Origin: Embiotoca jacksoni
Taxonomy: Eukaryota; Chordata; Actinopteri; Embiotocidae
Assembly: GCA_022577435.1 (NCBI GenBank)
Contig: JAKOON010000012.1
Span: 11,986,585-12,050,584, forward strand
Length of the DNA stretch: 64,000 nucleotides
Direction of reading: 5' to 3'
A model generated the notes under the pieces. The model saw nothing but the letters and a program-made list of their open reading frames with translations. It was not told the DNA's origin and did no database searches. Positions 1 to 11,266 of this stretch are shown here, in pieces. Each line of letters opens with the position of its first letter. Positions within the stretch are counted from its first letter, which is position 1. A program made the position numbers and the translations under genes.

Positions 1-810
<810 letters not shown>

Positions 811-1475
811 GAGTGAGAGGAGTTCATGTAACATTCATGCCAATAAAATAAACTGACCTAAACTGTACTGAGAGGGATATAGAGAGCTGAGAGGCAGAGA
901 GCAGAGTGAGGAATGACAGACGGGTGAGAAGGGAGAATGCACACAGACAGAGGAGGGAAGATAGTGAGAGAACCAGAGAGGGAGGAAGACTTCTCGCTAC
1001 ACTGCAGCCTGCATAAAGACAGAAATTCCTCACCAAAATATAACCCACATACAAACAGTTTGACTCCTTCTCAGACCAAAGCAAGATGCAGGTTGTGCTG
1101 GAGGAAAACCTGATGTTGCTGTGGCTTTTGTTAGGCGCAAACAAATGTTAGATGTCACAGCCTGAGGGAAAAATCAGTGGAACAACATGTGAAACTGTAC
1201 AGAACTTCTTAAATGTGTTTACTCTCTTTGAAATGAATCTAATTTTTTTATTTGTTTTATGCCTTCCACCACGATCGTTACTTTTATTTATCATGTTGTC
1301 ATTTGTATTCGTTTATTTCGATGATTAGTTTGACTTAACTTTTGAGGCATAATATGTCACATATCAATATAGTTGCACGGTGTATTAGCATATGTGTATA
1401 TGCTGTAATAATGTGCAAACCATTGTAAACCTAATTAAGTGAACTTAATCGTGTTTATTTAATTTGAAGTTGGGA
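811..1475. other. Intergenic, purine-rich then AT-rich
   Basis: A GA-rich stretch (about 860-990) is followed by AT-rich sequence. No gene or named repeat was recognised. Confidence 0.45.
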
Positions 1476-1510
1476 GCGAGCGAGCGAGAGAGAGAGAGAG
1501 AGAGAGAGAG
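1476..1510. repeat. (GA)n simple repeat
   Basis: GAGC units pass into a pure GA tract. The following 150 bases stay purine-rich and end in a poly-G run at about 1647-1660. Confidence 0.9.
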
Positions 1511-1812
1511 CAAGTAAAGTGGTTCCTAAAGTGAAGGGGAGGGGAGAGTTGAGAGAGAGTGAGAAGTAAAGAGTGAGCGCAGACAAAGAAAGTTGGGGGT
1601 TGAGCGTAGGGTGGGGTGGGAGGAGGAGGAAGAAGAGAAGGAGGTGGGGGGGGGGGGGGGCAAAAAGAACACCTGTTGAGATTAGGGTTGGCACGCGACC
1701 CACTCCAACTCGCGTGGCAGCTGCACCTCACTGGAACAATGGCAGTAAAAGAGAGAGACAGAGAAAGCGAGGGGAAAGTTTGAATGCACTACTTATCCTT
1801 TCAGGTCATATG

Positions 1813-1813
<1 letters not shown>

Positions 1814-1873
<60 letters not shown>

Positions 1874-1893
1874 TGCGTGTGCGTGTGTGTGTG
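1814..1893. repeat. (TG)n microsatellite
   Basis: About 60 bases of pure TG followed by interrupted TG/CG repeats. Confidence 0.97.
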
Positions 1894-2675
1894 GCATACT
1901 AATGTTTATACCGAGTGACAGAGGGTAAGGGAGAGACATAGAGAGAAAGACCGATAAGTGTACGGGAAAAAAGACGAGTATTCAAGTTAACAATTCAGCC
2001 CAAACTAGGGCAGAGGTCTTATTTATCTTTGGGATGGAGAATAGAAAAGAATAGAATGGAATAGAATAGAAGGCACCTGCTCAAGGTACTGAATGAGGTG
2101 TTAGCTTCAAAAGCCCACCAGCTGTTCTTCCAGGTGCACTGAGGTCCCAAGAGTTTTGGAGAATAGAAAAAAAAAAAAAAAAAGAGGTATGAAGACGATA
2201 TACTGCTTGGAAACTTTGTAGGAGTTTACTGTGTATTTGTACAGACTTCATACTGACTTTAACACGTTCAGATTTTAGGAGCCTATCAAATTAAATGTAT
2301 AATTTCCTGAAGGCTAAACCCTCCACCAAAGCACATAGCCACTTCTAAAGCACAAACTGGATACTGTAATGTTTTCTTGCATTTCCTCAGTAAAATGACA
2401 TTGAGGAGCAGTATGAGTTTATGAGTTAACATTCTTATTTCCATTGCAGTTCTGCTCCATGAACACACAAATTGGAGCCCAATTACCAGTTGCTTTACTT
2501 GGATGCACTGCAGATATGAGGCCATATTGAATATAATTGTACCCAGTGAAATGCATCCAGTGACGCTGGTGACTATACTTTCATACTAATTTCCCTGTGG
2601 TGGTCCAACTCACCTCTGACTCACCTTTCATTAAGATGCAGCGCATATGGCCATCTCTCCTGGTCTTTCTCTATT

Positions 2676-2676
<1 letters not shown>
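1894..2676. other. Intergenic with short simple repeats
   Basis: Contains an imperfect GAATA-type pentamer run at about 2038-2070 and an A-tract of about 17 bases near 2167. No gene was recognised. Confidence 0.45.
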
Positions 2677-2719
<43 letters not shown>

Positions 2720-2737
2720 ACACACACACACACACAC
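2677..2737. repeat. (CA)n microsatellite
   Basis: CA dinucleotide array with a single CATA interruption. Confidence 0.97.
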
Positions 2738-3767
2738 GTCTACTCTTACACTCACATACAAATCTTTAATTTTAATATCCAATTCATTCCATATTTTGAT
2801 GGTATTTTTTAACGTGCAAAACATGCGTGCTTCCCTGGAAGCCGCACTCATTAAAGTGGTGACCGATTTCAAACTGAGCTGATTTTTTTTTTTTTACCAA
2901 CACCATATTGCTTTCATTTCCCGTTAATCTCACAGCCTGTTCCACCTTACCAGTCTGTTATACCTTACTCCGACACACACACACACTGCAAAACAGCATC
3001 GCCTGGATGCCTCCCTGTCGCACAGAGACATTATGTAATTCACCCCTGGTAACTGTTCTCAATGCTCTGGCTGATCTCTTTTACCCTCCCTAAATTCTCT
3101 GCAGCACATGCCGTGCTCCTTCCTCTCCGGCTCTGCGACGCCATCTAGCGACACCCCGACTCCGCACTGTGGTTCACCCTCAACCGTGCGCCTGCACTTC
3201 TCCCTTTCCCCGTTCCTCCTTTGAGTCGTTACAGATTTAAAGTGGATCAAACCGCAAATTATTTGAGCAGGTAAACTGGATGCATCCCGAGGAAACATCA
3301 CTCGGTAACCGCTCGTGTTTTCTGTAGCCTAGTTTATTTGCAGATGAATATGACCGTACAAGTAAGGGAGAAAAAAAAAACAGCCTAAGCTGTTTGGAAA
3401 TGATATATTGTAACTTTGGGCTTGAAACAGATCTACAGACGGTGCAACTGGACGAAAGACATACGGTTTCACTGCTCGTGGAGATAATGCACGTGTTTCT
3501 AATTCTATGCGCTCTCTCTCATCTATTTTTTTTTTTTTTTTGTACACAACTTCTATCTCGATTGAGATAAATTGAACATAATTTCTTCCGTGCCTGAAAC
3601 CGCGTGCTCAAAGCGTAGTGTCGGAGGTTTTGATTGTGTCACCCTTCACGGATAAACTCCGCTGAATGTCAGGGTTTTTTTTTTACGGGTGCGGATGTGT
3701 GCGCGGTTCTCGCAGGCAATTTGCACACACAGTAGTCGCCTGCTTCTTCGCTCCCCACTCTTTTCTC

Positions 3768-3768
<1 letters not shown>
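2738..3768. other. Upstream intergenic, partly CpG-rich
   Basis: AT-rich at first. From about 3100 it becomes GC-richer with scattered CpG, as often seen on the flank of a developmental gene's CpG-rich region. No coding exon was supported. T-tracts lie near 2883 and 3527. Confidence 0.4.

Positions 3769-3800
<32 letters not shown>
3769..3800. repeat. (GT)n microsatellite
   Basis: Short pure GT array inside the CpG-containing block upstream of sox4. Confidence 0.95.
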
Positions 3801-3803
<3 letters not shown>

Positions 3804-4097
3804 GGAGAGGGCTGGTTCGACGTGTGTTATGTGACAAAAGACCGCCCAACGCCGCCTCGGAGAGAGGGAGAGACTGGGAGAGAGAGCACAGCACAGCACA
3901 CAGTTTGGCTTGGAGTCTTCTCCCACACCAGCCTGACGACCATGATGCGTCCAAGATACATTTCCCTGTTTGAGAAACAGTCAGTAAGAGATGCTCAACT
4001 GTTGAACATGGTCTATAACATGTCAACGATTAATGACTTGGGCTAGTGACCACCTGTAGGCAAGCAAACAAAAATTAAACCAATTAAAAATTATTAT

Positions 4098-4130
<33 letters not shown>

Positions 4131-4640
4131 AGACCTTTTTTTTTTTTAAAGATTAGTGATCATTTTATAAAAACTACAGTATGTCAAAAATTTAAAAAAA
4201 AAACCGCGTCAGCCTTTTTTTACTCTCTACTGTATCTTTAATACTCTGAAAACATTAGGTAATGCATTACTACATGAGCTGCATTGCGCTGGCTTCTGAT
4301 TTGTCTTTATTCAGTATTATGGGTGCGCACCATTCACAACATCCTCACTGCCTGTGCAGGTGGAAATACAAGGTTGATATATTTCTTCTATTCTGTTCCT
4401 GGCAACGCGGTACAAGCTTGCACATAGTGTTCAAACTGCCATATGGTAAAGTGTACTTAGCTTCCTATGCAGTCTACGTGTTAATGGTATACACATGGGC
4501 TAGTAGTAAGAGAGCAGGAAAAGGGGGGTGTGTGTGTGGGGGGGGGGGGTTCATAACATGAGCCAGTGTCTCTTTAAAAAAAAATTGAAGTTTCTTGTTG
4601 TATTCTGGAATGAGGTCAGACACGAGGCTCCTCATTGCAC
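3801..4640. other. Upstream intergenic with a (TA)n tract
   Basis: CpG-rich until about 3960, then AT-rich with an (AT)n run at 4091-4124 and a poly-G run near 4540. The open frames here have no recognisable domain, and several overlap on both strands, so none is called as a gene. Confidence 0.45.
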
Positions 4641-4659
4641 GCGCTGATTATTATTAGAT

Positions 4660-4800
4660 TCCATTTTCGGCCAATCAGCGCGGAAGGGGGCGTGAATTTG
4701 GCGCAGAGGCAGGGTAGTGACAGCGTCCGATTGGTGGATTTTTATCGCCGTTGTATCACGGGAAGGGATAAATGCAAGCAAGGGGGGCCGGGTCTGGAGG
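4660..4800 (+). promoter_or_regulatory. Probable sox4 core promoter
   Basis: Seen: a CCAAT box at 4671-4675 in GGCCAATCAG context, an inverted CCAAT (ATTGG) at 4730-4734, an E2F-like AATTTGGCGC at 4695-4704, and a TATA-like ATAAATG at 4768-4774 followed by GC-rich sequence. Together these predict a start of transcription at about 4795-4805, giving a 5' UTR of about 600 bases. Paired CCAAT boxes upstream of an intronless SoxC gene make sense, but the start site is inferred. Confidence 0.6.
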
Positions 4801-5396
4801 GCTGCTTGAAACGCGACTGTAGGTCTGCAGATGGAAGGCGGACAGTGTAACTCGCTCTAGCTGCGTTTTTTTTTTTTTTTTTTTTTTTTTTTTTCCTCCT
4901 TTCCCCAGCATGCATGGCTTTTGTTTCTAGGAGAGGGGACAGAGCTGATGCAGAGACAAGCACTTACCTTACACAGTATACTTGGGAGCCCTTTGTAAGT
5001 TCCCAAACGCACAGTGTGGCACTCAGACTGCGCTCTGCAGCTGTATAGACTATGTTCAGTGACCACACGGCTGATCTGATTTTATAACACAGAAGGAAGA
5101 GACTGAGAGAGACCGATCACAGGGTACAAAGTGGAGAGTGAGCTCTTATGTTTTAACAGAACCTGGAAATTAAACTTTTTTTGTACGCATCTAGCCTTTT
5201 AGGGCTACTCTGGACTGAAGTATAATCGAGTTTACGGCGCATCTCAGGAGTGAATTATTGCTTGCACTGTTTCAACTCAGCTCAAACTGAAGAGGTGGAG
5301 AAAAGAGCTGAGTTTGCTTTAAAGTGAATCAGAGGACCAAGGAGAGAGGGAGAGAAAGAGCAAATACAGCTCTCCCTCCGTGTGTAACTGGGCAGC
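4800..5396 (+). other. Inferred sox4 5' UTR
   Basis: Stretch between the predicted start site and the SOX initiator codon. It contains a T-tract of about 29 bases at 4866-4894 and several upstream ATGs (for example near 4830, 4910, 4945, 5050 and 5147). These open only short frames and may lower translation of the main frame. Its extent is inferred from promoter motifs, not from transcripts. Confidence 0.5.
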
Positions 5397-6644
5397 ATGG
5401 TGCAGAAAATGAGCCACACAGAGAGCACCGCCGAGGCGCTGTCCTTTTTTGCCGGGGATTCGAGCTCCGACTCCGGTGCATGTATGGACCTGGACCCGGC
5501 CGCCTCGCCTCTCTCCCCGGGCTCCACGGCTTCTTCGACCGCCGGCGACAAGTTGGGAGACAACCCGGCATGGTGTAAAACTCCCAGCGGCCACATCAAG
5601 AGACCCATGAACGCATTCATGGTGTGGTCACAGATAGAGAGGAGAAAGATCATGGAGCAGTCTCCGGACATGCACAACGCTGAGATCTCAAAGAGGCTAG
5701 GGAAGCGGTGGAAGCTGCTCAGAGACAGCGACAAGATCCCCTTCATCAGAGAGGCGGAGCGGCTCAGGCTCAAGCACATGGCGGACTATCCCGACTACAA
5801 GTACCGGCCAAGAAAGAAGGTAAAGTCAAGCGCGTCTAAGCCTGGCAGTAACGGAGACAAGGGAGAAAAACTTCATAGTAGCTCGAACAACACCAGCACT
5901 AAGACATCCTCATCTTCGAGGAAGAATGGATCCAAATCACCCAGCAGCAGCAAACCCCACAAATCACTTTTCGGGAGCAGCAGCAGTAGCACCAAAGCAT
6001 CACTGTTTGCCTCTGAGCACCCATCAGAGCACCATCACAACTCCCTCTACAAGTCGAAATCGGTGTCCTCAGCTGCCAAGCAAATACCGGATGGCAAGAA
6101 GCCCAAGCGAGTATACGTCTTCGGGAACAGCGGAGCCAGCTTGAGCGTAAGCCCCGCGTCCTCAGTCGTGGTCCCGGCCAGCCCGACGCTCAGCAGCTCG
6201 GCGGACTCCAGCGACCCGCTGAGCCTGTACGAGGACGCGACCAGCGGCAGGGAGGAAGGCGCCGAGTCCCCCGGCAGCAGCAGTAGCCTGGGCGGGTCTT
6301 CGGAGCGCCACGGCGGACACACCTACAGCAGTCGGCGGGCTTCGTCACCCACTCCCTCCGGCTCTCACTCCTCCGCCTCGTCCCACTCGTCCTCTTCCTC
6401 TTCCTCGGAGGATGAAGAGTTCGAGGACGACTTGCTCGACATCAACCCAAGCCCCAGCTTCGACAGCATGTCGCTGGGGAGCTTTGGCTCTTCGGTGCTG
6501 GACAGGGACTGGGATTTGAACTTTGAGTCCGGCTCCGGGGGGTCCCACTTCGAGTTCCCCGACTACTGCACGCCCGAAGTCAGCGAGATGATCTCCGGGG
6601 ATTGGCTGGAGTCCACCATCTCCAACTTGGTGTTCACGTACTGA
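5397..6644 (+). CDS. sox4: SoxC transcription factor, Sox4
   Basis: Single-exon gene for a 415-residue nuclear HMG-box activator of the SoxC group (Sox4/11/12). In vertebrates these act in neural, cardiac, lymphoid and skeletal progenitors. Residues about 66-137 form the HMG box: RPMNAFMVW at 69-77, MHNAEISKRLGKRW at 92-105, and the basic end YKYRPRKKVK at 134-143. A Ser/Lys-rich linker follows, with the SoxC motif KRVYVFG at 237-243, then a Ser/Asp/Glu tract. The last 33 residues are the SoxC transactivation domain, ending SNLVFTY. WSQIERR in the box and DWLESTISNLVFTY at the end fit Sox4 better than Sox11 (WSKIERR, DWLEANFSDLVFTY from memory). The start has A at -3 and G at +4. The protein is shorter than mammalian SOX4 (about 474 residues) because the Gly/Ala runs are absent. 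Teleosts have sox4a and sox4b; which one this is was not resolved. Confidence 0.97.
   Translation: MVQKMSHTESTAEALSFFAGDSSSDSGACMDLDPAASPLSPGSTASSTAGDKLGDNPAWCKTPSGHIKRPMNAFMVWSQIERRKIMEQSPDMHNAEISKRLGKRWKLLRDSDKIPFIREAERLRLKHMADYPDYKYRPRKKVKSSASKPGSNGDKGEKLHSSSNNTSTKTSSSSRKNGSKSPSSSKPHKSLFGSSSSSTKASLFASEHPSEHHHNSLYKSKSVSSAAKQIPDGKKPKRVYVFGNSGASLSVSPASSVVVPASPTLSSSADSSDPLSLYEDATSGREEGAESPGSSSSLGGSSERHGGHTYSSRRASSPTPSGSHSSASSHSSSSSSSEDEEFEDDLLDINPSPSFDSMSLGSFGSSVLDRDWDLNFESGSGGSHFEFPDYCTPEVSEMISGDWLESTISNLVFTY
5592..5807 (+). other. sox4: HMG-box coding segment of sox4
   Basis: Encodes residues 66-137, the sequence-specific DNA-binding domain that bends DNA at (A/T)(A/T)CAA(A/T)G sites. The RPMNAF signature of the SOX family is intact, no in-frame stop or indel is present, and the basic stretch at both ends matches the usual nuclear-localisation signals. 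Confidence 0.95.
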
Positions 6645-9360
6645 GAGAGCAAAAGGCAACAAACGACAGGTAAAAAAAAAAAAAAATCCTGCGCGCAAAA
6701 AAAACATGATCACAAACAGAAACGGGGGTTCCAGCGACAGTGGGCGCAATAGTTTGTGTTAACTACACCAGACTAGTAAAAAACCCCACTGAAACTAGTC
6801 CCCGTCCTTTCTCGCCTTCATCGGGCAAGAGCTGCAAGTCCTTGGAAAGCTAAACTTTAAAGCGAATAACTTGCTTTTCGTACTTTTCTTTGGATGCGTG
6901 GACTGTGGGACTCGGTACAACCACGAAAGTGGAGGGAGTGCAAAACCAGAGGAGAGAAAAGGAGAGCCTGGCCGTTTCCTGACAGTGAAACGCTCAGCCC
7001 TGGACTGTTTTGAACTGAACAACTTAACTGTGATTGATTTGCACGTAATGCGGTCCGCCGTTCACTTAATCCATGTTGTTGCTGATTTGAAAAAAAAAAA
7101 AGAAAAAAAGGGACATTTCACAACTTTTTACCAATCGCCAAGTGAACGTCACCACTAAAAAGGTACAGAAATAGGACTGCCGTGCGACATTTTTTTATTG
7201 TGGTGTCACCGAGAGGGATTTTCTTTCTTTCTTTTTTTTTTTTTTTTTTCTTTTGTTTTTTTATGAAACCGAGGTGGGTTGATGTTTTTTTAAAAGTCGA
7301 ATATTTTCTCAAAAGCAAAAAACATGTTAAGCATGATAGCCTACTTTGTTCCTATCTTGTGCTGAGGTTTTCTGTGAGACTGTCGAGCAGTTTAAAAACT
7401 AGTATTAGGGTTATTTAAATGGATAGGTGGCGCTCGCTTCGGTTCTTCTCTTAAAAAAAAAAAAAAAAAAAATGGACATTGAAATAATCACCAGCTGTCG
7501 TAATTTTTCAGACTTCAGGATTCAACCGCAACTTCAAATCTGTGCTGAACTTTATACACGTGTTCTCTATGATTCAGGACCAAAATCCTTTAATGTTGAT
7601 TTCAGATGATAGCTATAGAGAAATCCTCACCGATTTTTTTTTTTCATCCTCTGAGCTTTGTTTATGTATTCAGATGCCATTTTATATGGGATGTTGTATT
7701 TATATACTGGGCCAAGCATTTTTGACTTGATCATTTTTTTTTAATTTCTTGTATACATGATCTTGTCCTGTTTTCTTTTTTTCTTTTTTTTTTTCTTACA
7801 CAGTTGTTTGTCAGTATGTCTGTGTCTGTCACATTTCCTTCTCAGGCGAAGGGCTAGAGTTTTAAAAACACACAACTTTTGATTTCTTTTTTATATTTAA
7901 ATGTACACACTTTTGGACACTTAAAAGAGAGGAAACAGTTTGATTATTTTCTCAGTGTATTTTTGTACAAATCTATATAGAAAAATGGGGGAGTCAACAA
8001 TCGGTGTGTGTAGCTTACTAATACAGCTGTATTGGATTTCCTAATGTTTAATACCCCGGCAGGCTGGTTTTCATGCTGCCTTCAAGTGCTTGTGGTAAGC
8101 TCGTACACTTTGTGAGGCTCGACTGCCTGTGGAAATGCTTTTGTGAGGACAAACAGCAGAGCAGACCTCCTAACACTGTGGTGCCTGTAGTCTGATTTTT
8201 AGAAATTAAAGGCACCGAGCTACTTTTTTTTGACTTAGCAGAGGAGCCAACAGGAATCAGGTGTGTAATTCGTCTTTTTAGGCAAACTTTGTTTAACTTT
8301 TACCAGCAAATACTGATGAGACTTCTTTCATGTCCAATCCATGAACGTCTCATCTGCAGTGCAAGCATAGCAAGGGTGTAATTGCGATCTTTCCCAACAG
8401 CACTTGAAAGCAGCACCAGTCTTCGTATCAGCCTACCTTCTACGTTTACAGTGCCAGTCTGCAGGCTCCTTAAAGACACAGGAACGCATTATTTCTGGAG
8501 GCTATTACCGTGGACCATGTGGGTTTAATAGCGTCACTATCTGAAGCAGCCACTTGCTTTTTACATTTCCTGTCAGACATCTTGCCTATGACAACTACGA
8601 GGAGATTGTAGCTTTAAATTTGACTTGTTTCTTGATGTTTTCATTAACTGATGTCATATTTGCCAATCAACCACTGGATTGAACAGGCTATCAATATAGC
8701 AAGCAAACAACAAGGATGATAACATCAAGCGTATTCAAATTTCTGACTTGAGTTCCGCAACACCTACTTGTACTGCGTTTCTCATTGTATTTGAATATAT
8801 AATCTTTTCTACTTGTCGGCTAACTCTTAGGTAATAATTGTTTTAGTATCTTTATGGCATGGTGAATAGCATTTGTATTTCAGATTCAGGTTATTAGCTG
8901 TTGTGTTTTTCAGAAAAAAATGAAAAAATGAGGAAAAACGGTGAAACGTGAACTCGATCTTTGTATATTTGACTGTATCATAAAGCAAAAAGATTGTGTG
9001 TTTATGTACGTTGTTGCTATCGAGGACAGGCACTGTCTAGAACTGCTATCTTTTACACATCCTTACTTACATTTAAGGTGGTCAGTTCAGACTGTTTTTT
9101 TTATATATATATGAAAGCATTTTTAAATATATTAACTTTATTTTTCATCCATCCTGTGCAATATGCTGTGTAGAATTATCATTTATTGTCTCTAATCATG
9201 CCATAAACAAAGGAACCACCCTTTTTTTGAGACTCAGAGAAAGGGGGGGAACTCATGCCAGCTAAATTGTGTCCATTCACTGCCTGTCAGATTGTTGATA
9301 CAAACTTGTGTACAGAACTTTTTCAAGGAAGGAAATAAATATCAGCTGGAACTGAAACTC
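6645..9360 (+). other. sox4: Inferred sox4 3' UTR
   Basis: About 2.7 kb of AT-rich sequence after the stop codon, with many T- and A-tracts and ATTTA-type elements. It ends at a canonical AATAAA followed by GT-rich sequence. A long AU-rich 3' UTR is usual for SoxC genes and is a target of microRNA control in mammals. Nothing inside it looks like a separate gene. Its end is inferred from the polyadenylation signal. Confidence 0.65.
9334..9339 (+). terminator. sox4: Polyadenylation signal AATAAA
   Basis: Canonical hexamer in the context GGAAATAAATATC. A GT-rich downstream element at about 9395-9420 is suitable for cleavage near 9355-9365. It is the first strong AATAAA with a good downstream element after the CDS. 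ATTAAA at 8205-8210 is a possible earlier, weaker signal. Confidence 0.6.
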
Positions 9361-11177
9361 TACAAGTCTTTTCTTGATCCTTCAACATGTTATCTCCACG
9401 AGTGGTTAGTGTTTGTGTAGGCATTATTATATGCCACAAATAAGAAAATAATAGTTAACATCAACTCCTAATGATCATTACTAACATTGTGTTGTGATTA
9501 GTTATGGTTTTGTCATTGCTTTTAAAAAACATTCGATTTTAAATCAACATACAGGACCGTCAAACCTTTTACTTAATGTACACTGCATCAGCTAGTAGTT
9601 GTTCCCCTCTTTATGGCAACACGTAATTAAGTTGGGTAGAAAAATAACAATTAATAGCAAACCATACTATGTGGATGGGTTTCCAAAGTACATGTAATAA
9701 CCAATAAAATGGTTAATGAGCAGGAACTGCTTCGGGGAAATCCACTCCATTTGTGTGGCAATGTGCTTCCAAACACTAACTTCATACTTCAACAGGGTAA
9801 CACTATGATTGCATGAACTGCTGAGACAGAAAAATCAAAATAGGTTATTTTTTACAGATCATTTTTTAAGGTACTGATAGTTGTTCAAATGTTGCTTCAT
9901 ACCAAAGAAGAAAATATTTGTTTTATAAAATATCACATTAAGTCAGTTTTTATAATCTACATCTGCTTATCCTTATGATTTTTTTTTCACACAGCGTCTT
10001 CTACATTGAGTATGAATGGCCCGCAGACGGTTTACCAAGAGTTTAGAAAGCGAACTAAGCTATGGAAGTGCCCAGTTTAATCCCAGATAAAGTACAATAT
10101 AGGCAGGACCGATTCTGAAAGATTTTAAGGCAGGCTCCACCCTCTATAGAATCAGGATGGCGTTGATTCTGTAAAAAGGCTTTGGGAAGCTTATAACTCA
10201 ACTGTGGATCCAAGAAATAGATGCATTTATATGGACTCAGACAGAGAAAATCAATGAGATTGACCTAACCCCATTGTGACATATATTTGATATGTTTTCA
10301 TGTAAAGTCCCCATAAGGCTTAAGTCTACATCATACATTCAAAATATACTTAATATGGGAGTGTAGATCTGGGACCTGGATATCCCATAGCGATTATTAT
10401 GTGACCATATGGCATGGCCCAGCTCTAGGTCTAAAAAAAACACCGTATATCTGGTTCTCTAAACTGTGTTGCATAGTTTTTGACATCAGAAAGAAACCAC
10501 ATAAAAAGCAGCACTTATCTGTTCAAACAGCCATGTACAATTGATTTGTGGTTTGAGGGGCTAAAAATGAAATGCTTTATGAATAACTTAAAACTGTGGT
10601 GCTACTGGGTGAAAACAGAAAATGGTCTAGTGTCACTTGAAGTAAACAGAACACGCAAGTGGTGCTCCCAACAGCACTAAATCCCATTAATTAACCTCTA
10701 CCTCCAATTATCTTTGGGTGTGATATTGTGTATTGTCACAAATTTCAAAATACGAAACTGTTTTTAGGTTCGCTTGAATCTTTATGAGCATAAAACATTA
10801 TAATGAATAACAAGGTATGGATGGTCAGACTGCTCTGTTCTCCTGCATATTTTACAAAACGGTCACTGTTAAAAAGATGACTCACTAATGCCTGATGATA
10901 TGAAAGATATATATATATTGCCTGCCTTGTCACAACCCTCCTAGATAGGAAATGCAGATAGCACACAACAAAAGCCTAGAATCCAGCATGAACAGCTCAA
11001 TTATGATACTGCAATTGACCAGATAAATATTTAACCTTTAGTTTTGTAATGGCCTAAAATCTATTCCTTCTGAAGAAAATTACATTGCACATTTACATCA
11101 TTAATAAAAGCTGCACACATACTAGGGCCACCTTAATTGGCTTTCATATTCTTGGGCTTCCTTCCAGACTTAAGGCT
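9361..11177. other. Intergenic, nothing recognised
   Basis: AT-rich sequence downstream of sox4. No coding exon, RNA gene or known repeat was recognised. Confidence 0.45.
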
Positions 11178-11266
11178 GTTCTGTATTCTATTCTATTCTA
11201 TTCTATTCTATTCTATTCTATTCTATTCTATTCTATTCTATTCTATTCTATTCTATTCTATTCTAC
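11178..11266. repeat. (TTCTA)n pentanucleotide array
   Basis: About 16 head-to-tail TTCTA units with a diverged last unit. The open frame through it encodes only a Phe-Tyr-Ser-Ile-Leu repeat and is an artefact. Confidence 0.97.

Noticed and set aside
1573..1902. 109-codon frame ending in Val-Cys repeats
   Set aside because: Consists of a GA/G-rich tract and a TG microsatellite; no protein features.
3646..4046. Overlapping 126-codon frames on both strands upstream of sox4
   Set aside because: Both contain a GT/CA microsatellite translation and have no domain; overlap on both strands in CpG-rich sequence is expected by chance.
5282..5779. 165-codon minus-strand frame opposite the sox4 start
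   Set aside because: Shadow of the conserved SOX reading frame; its composition follows from the plus-strand codons.
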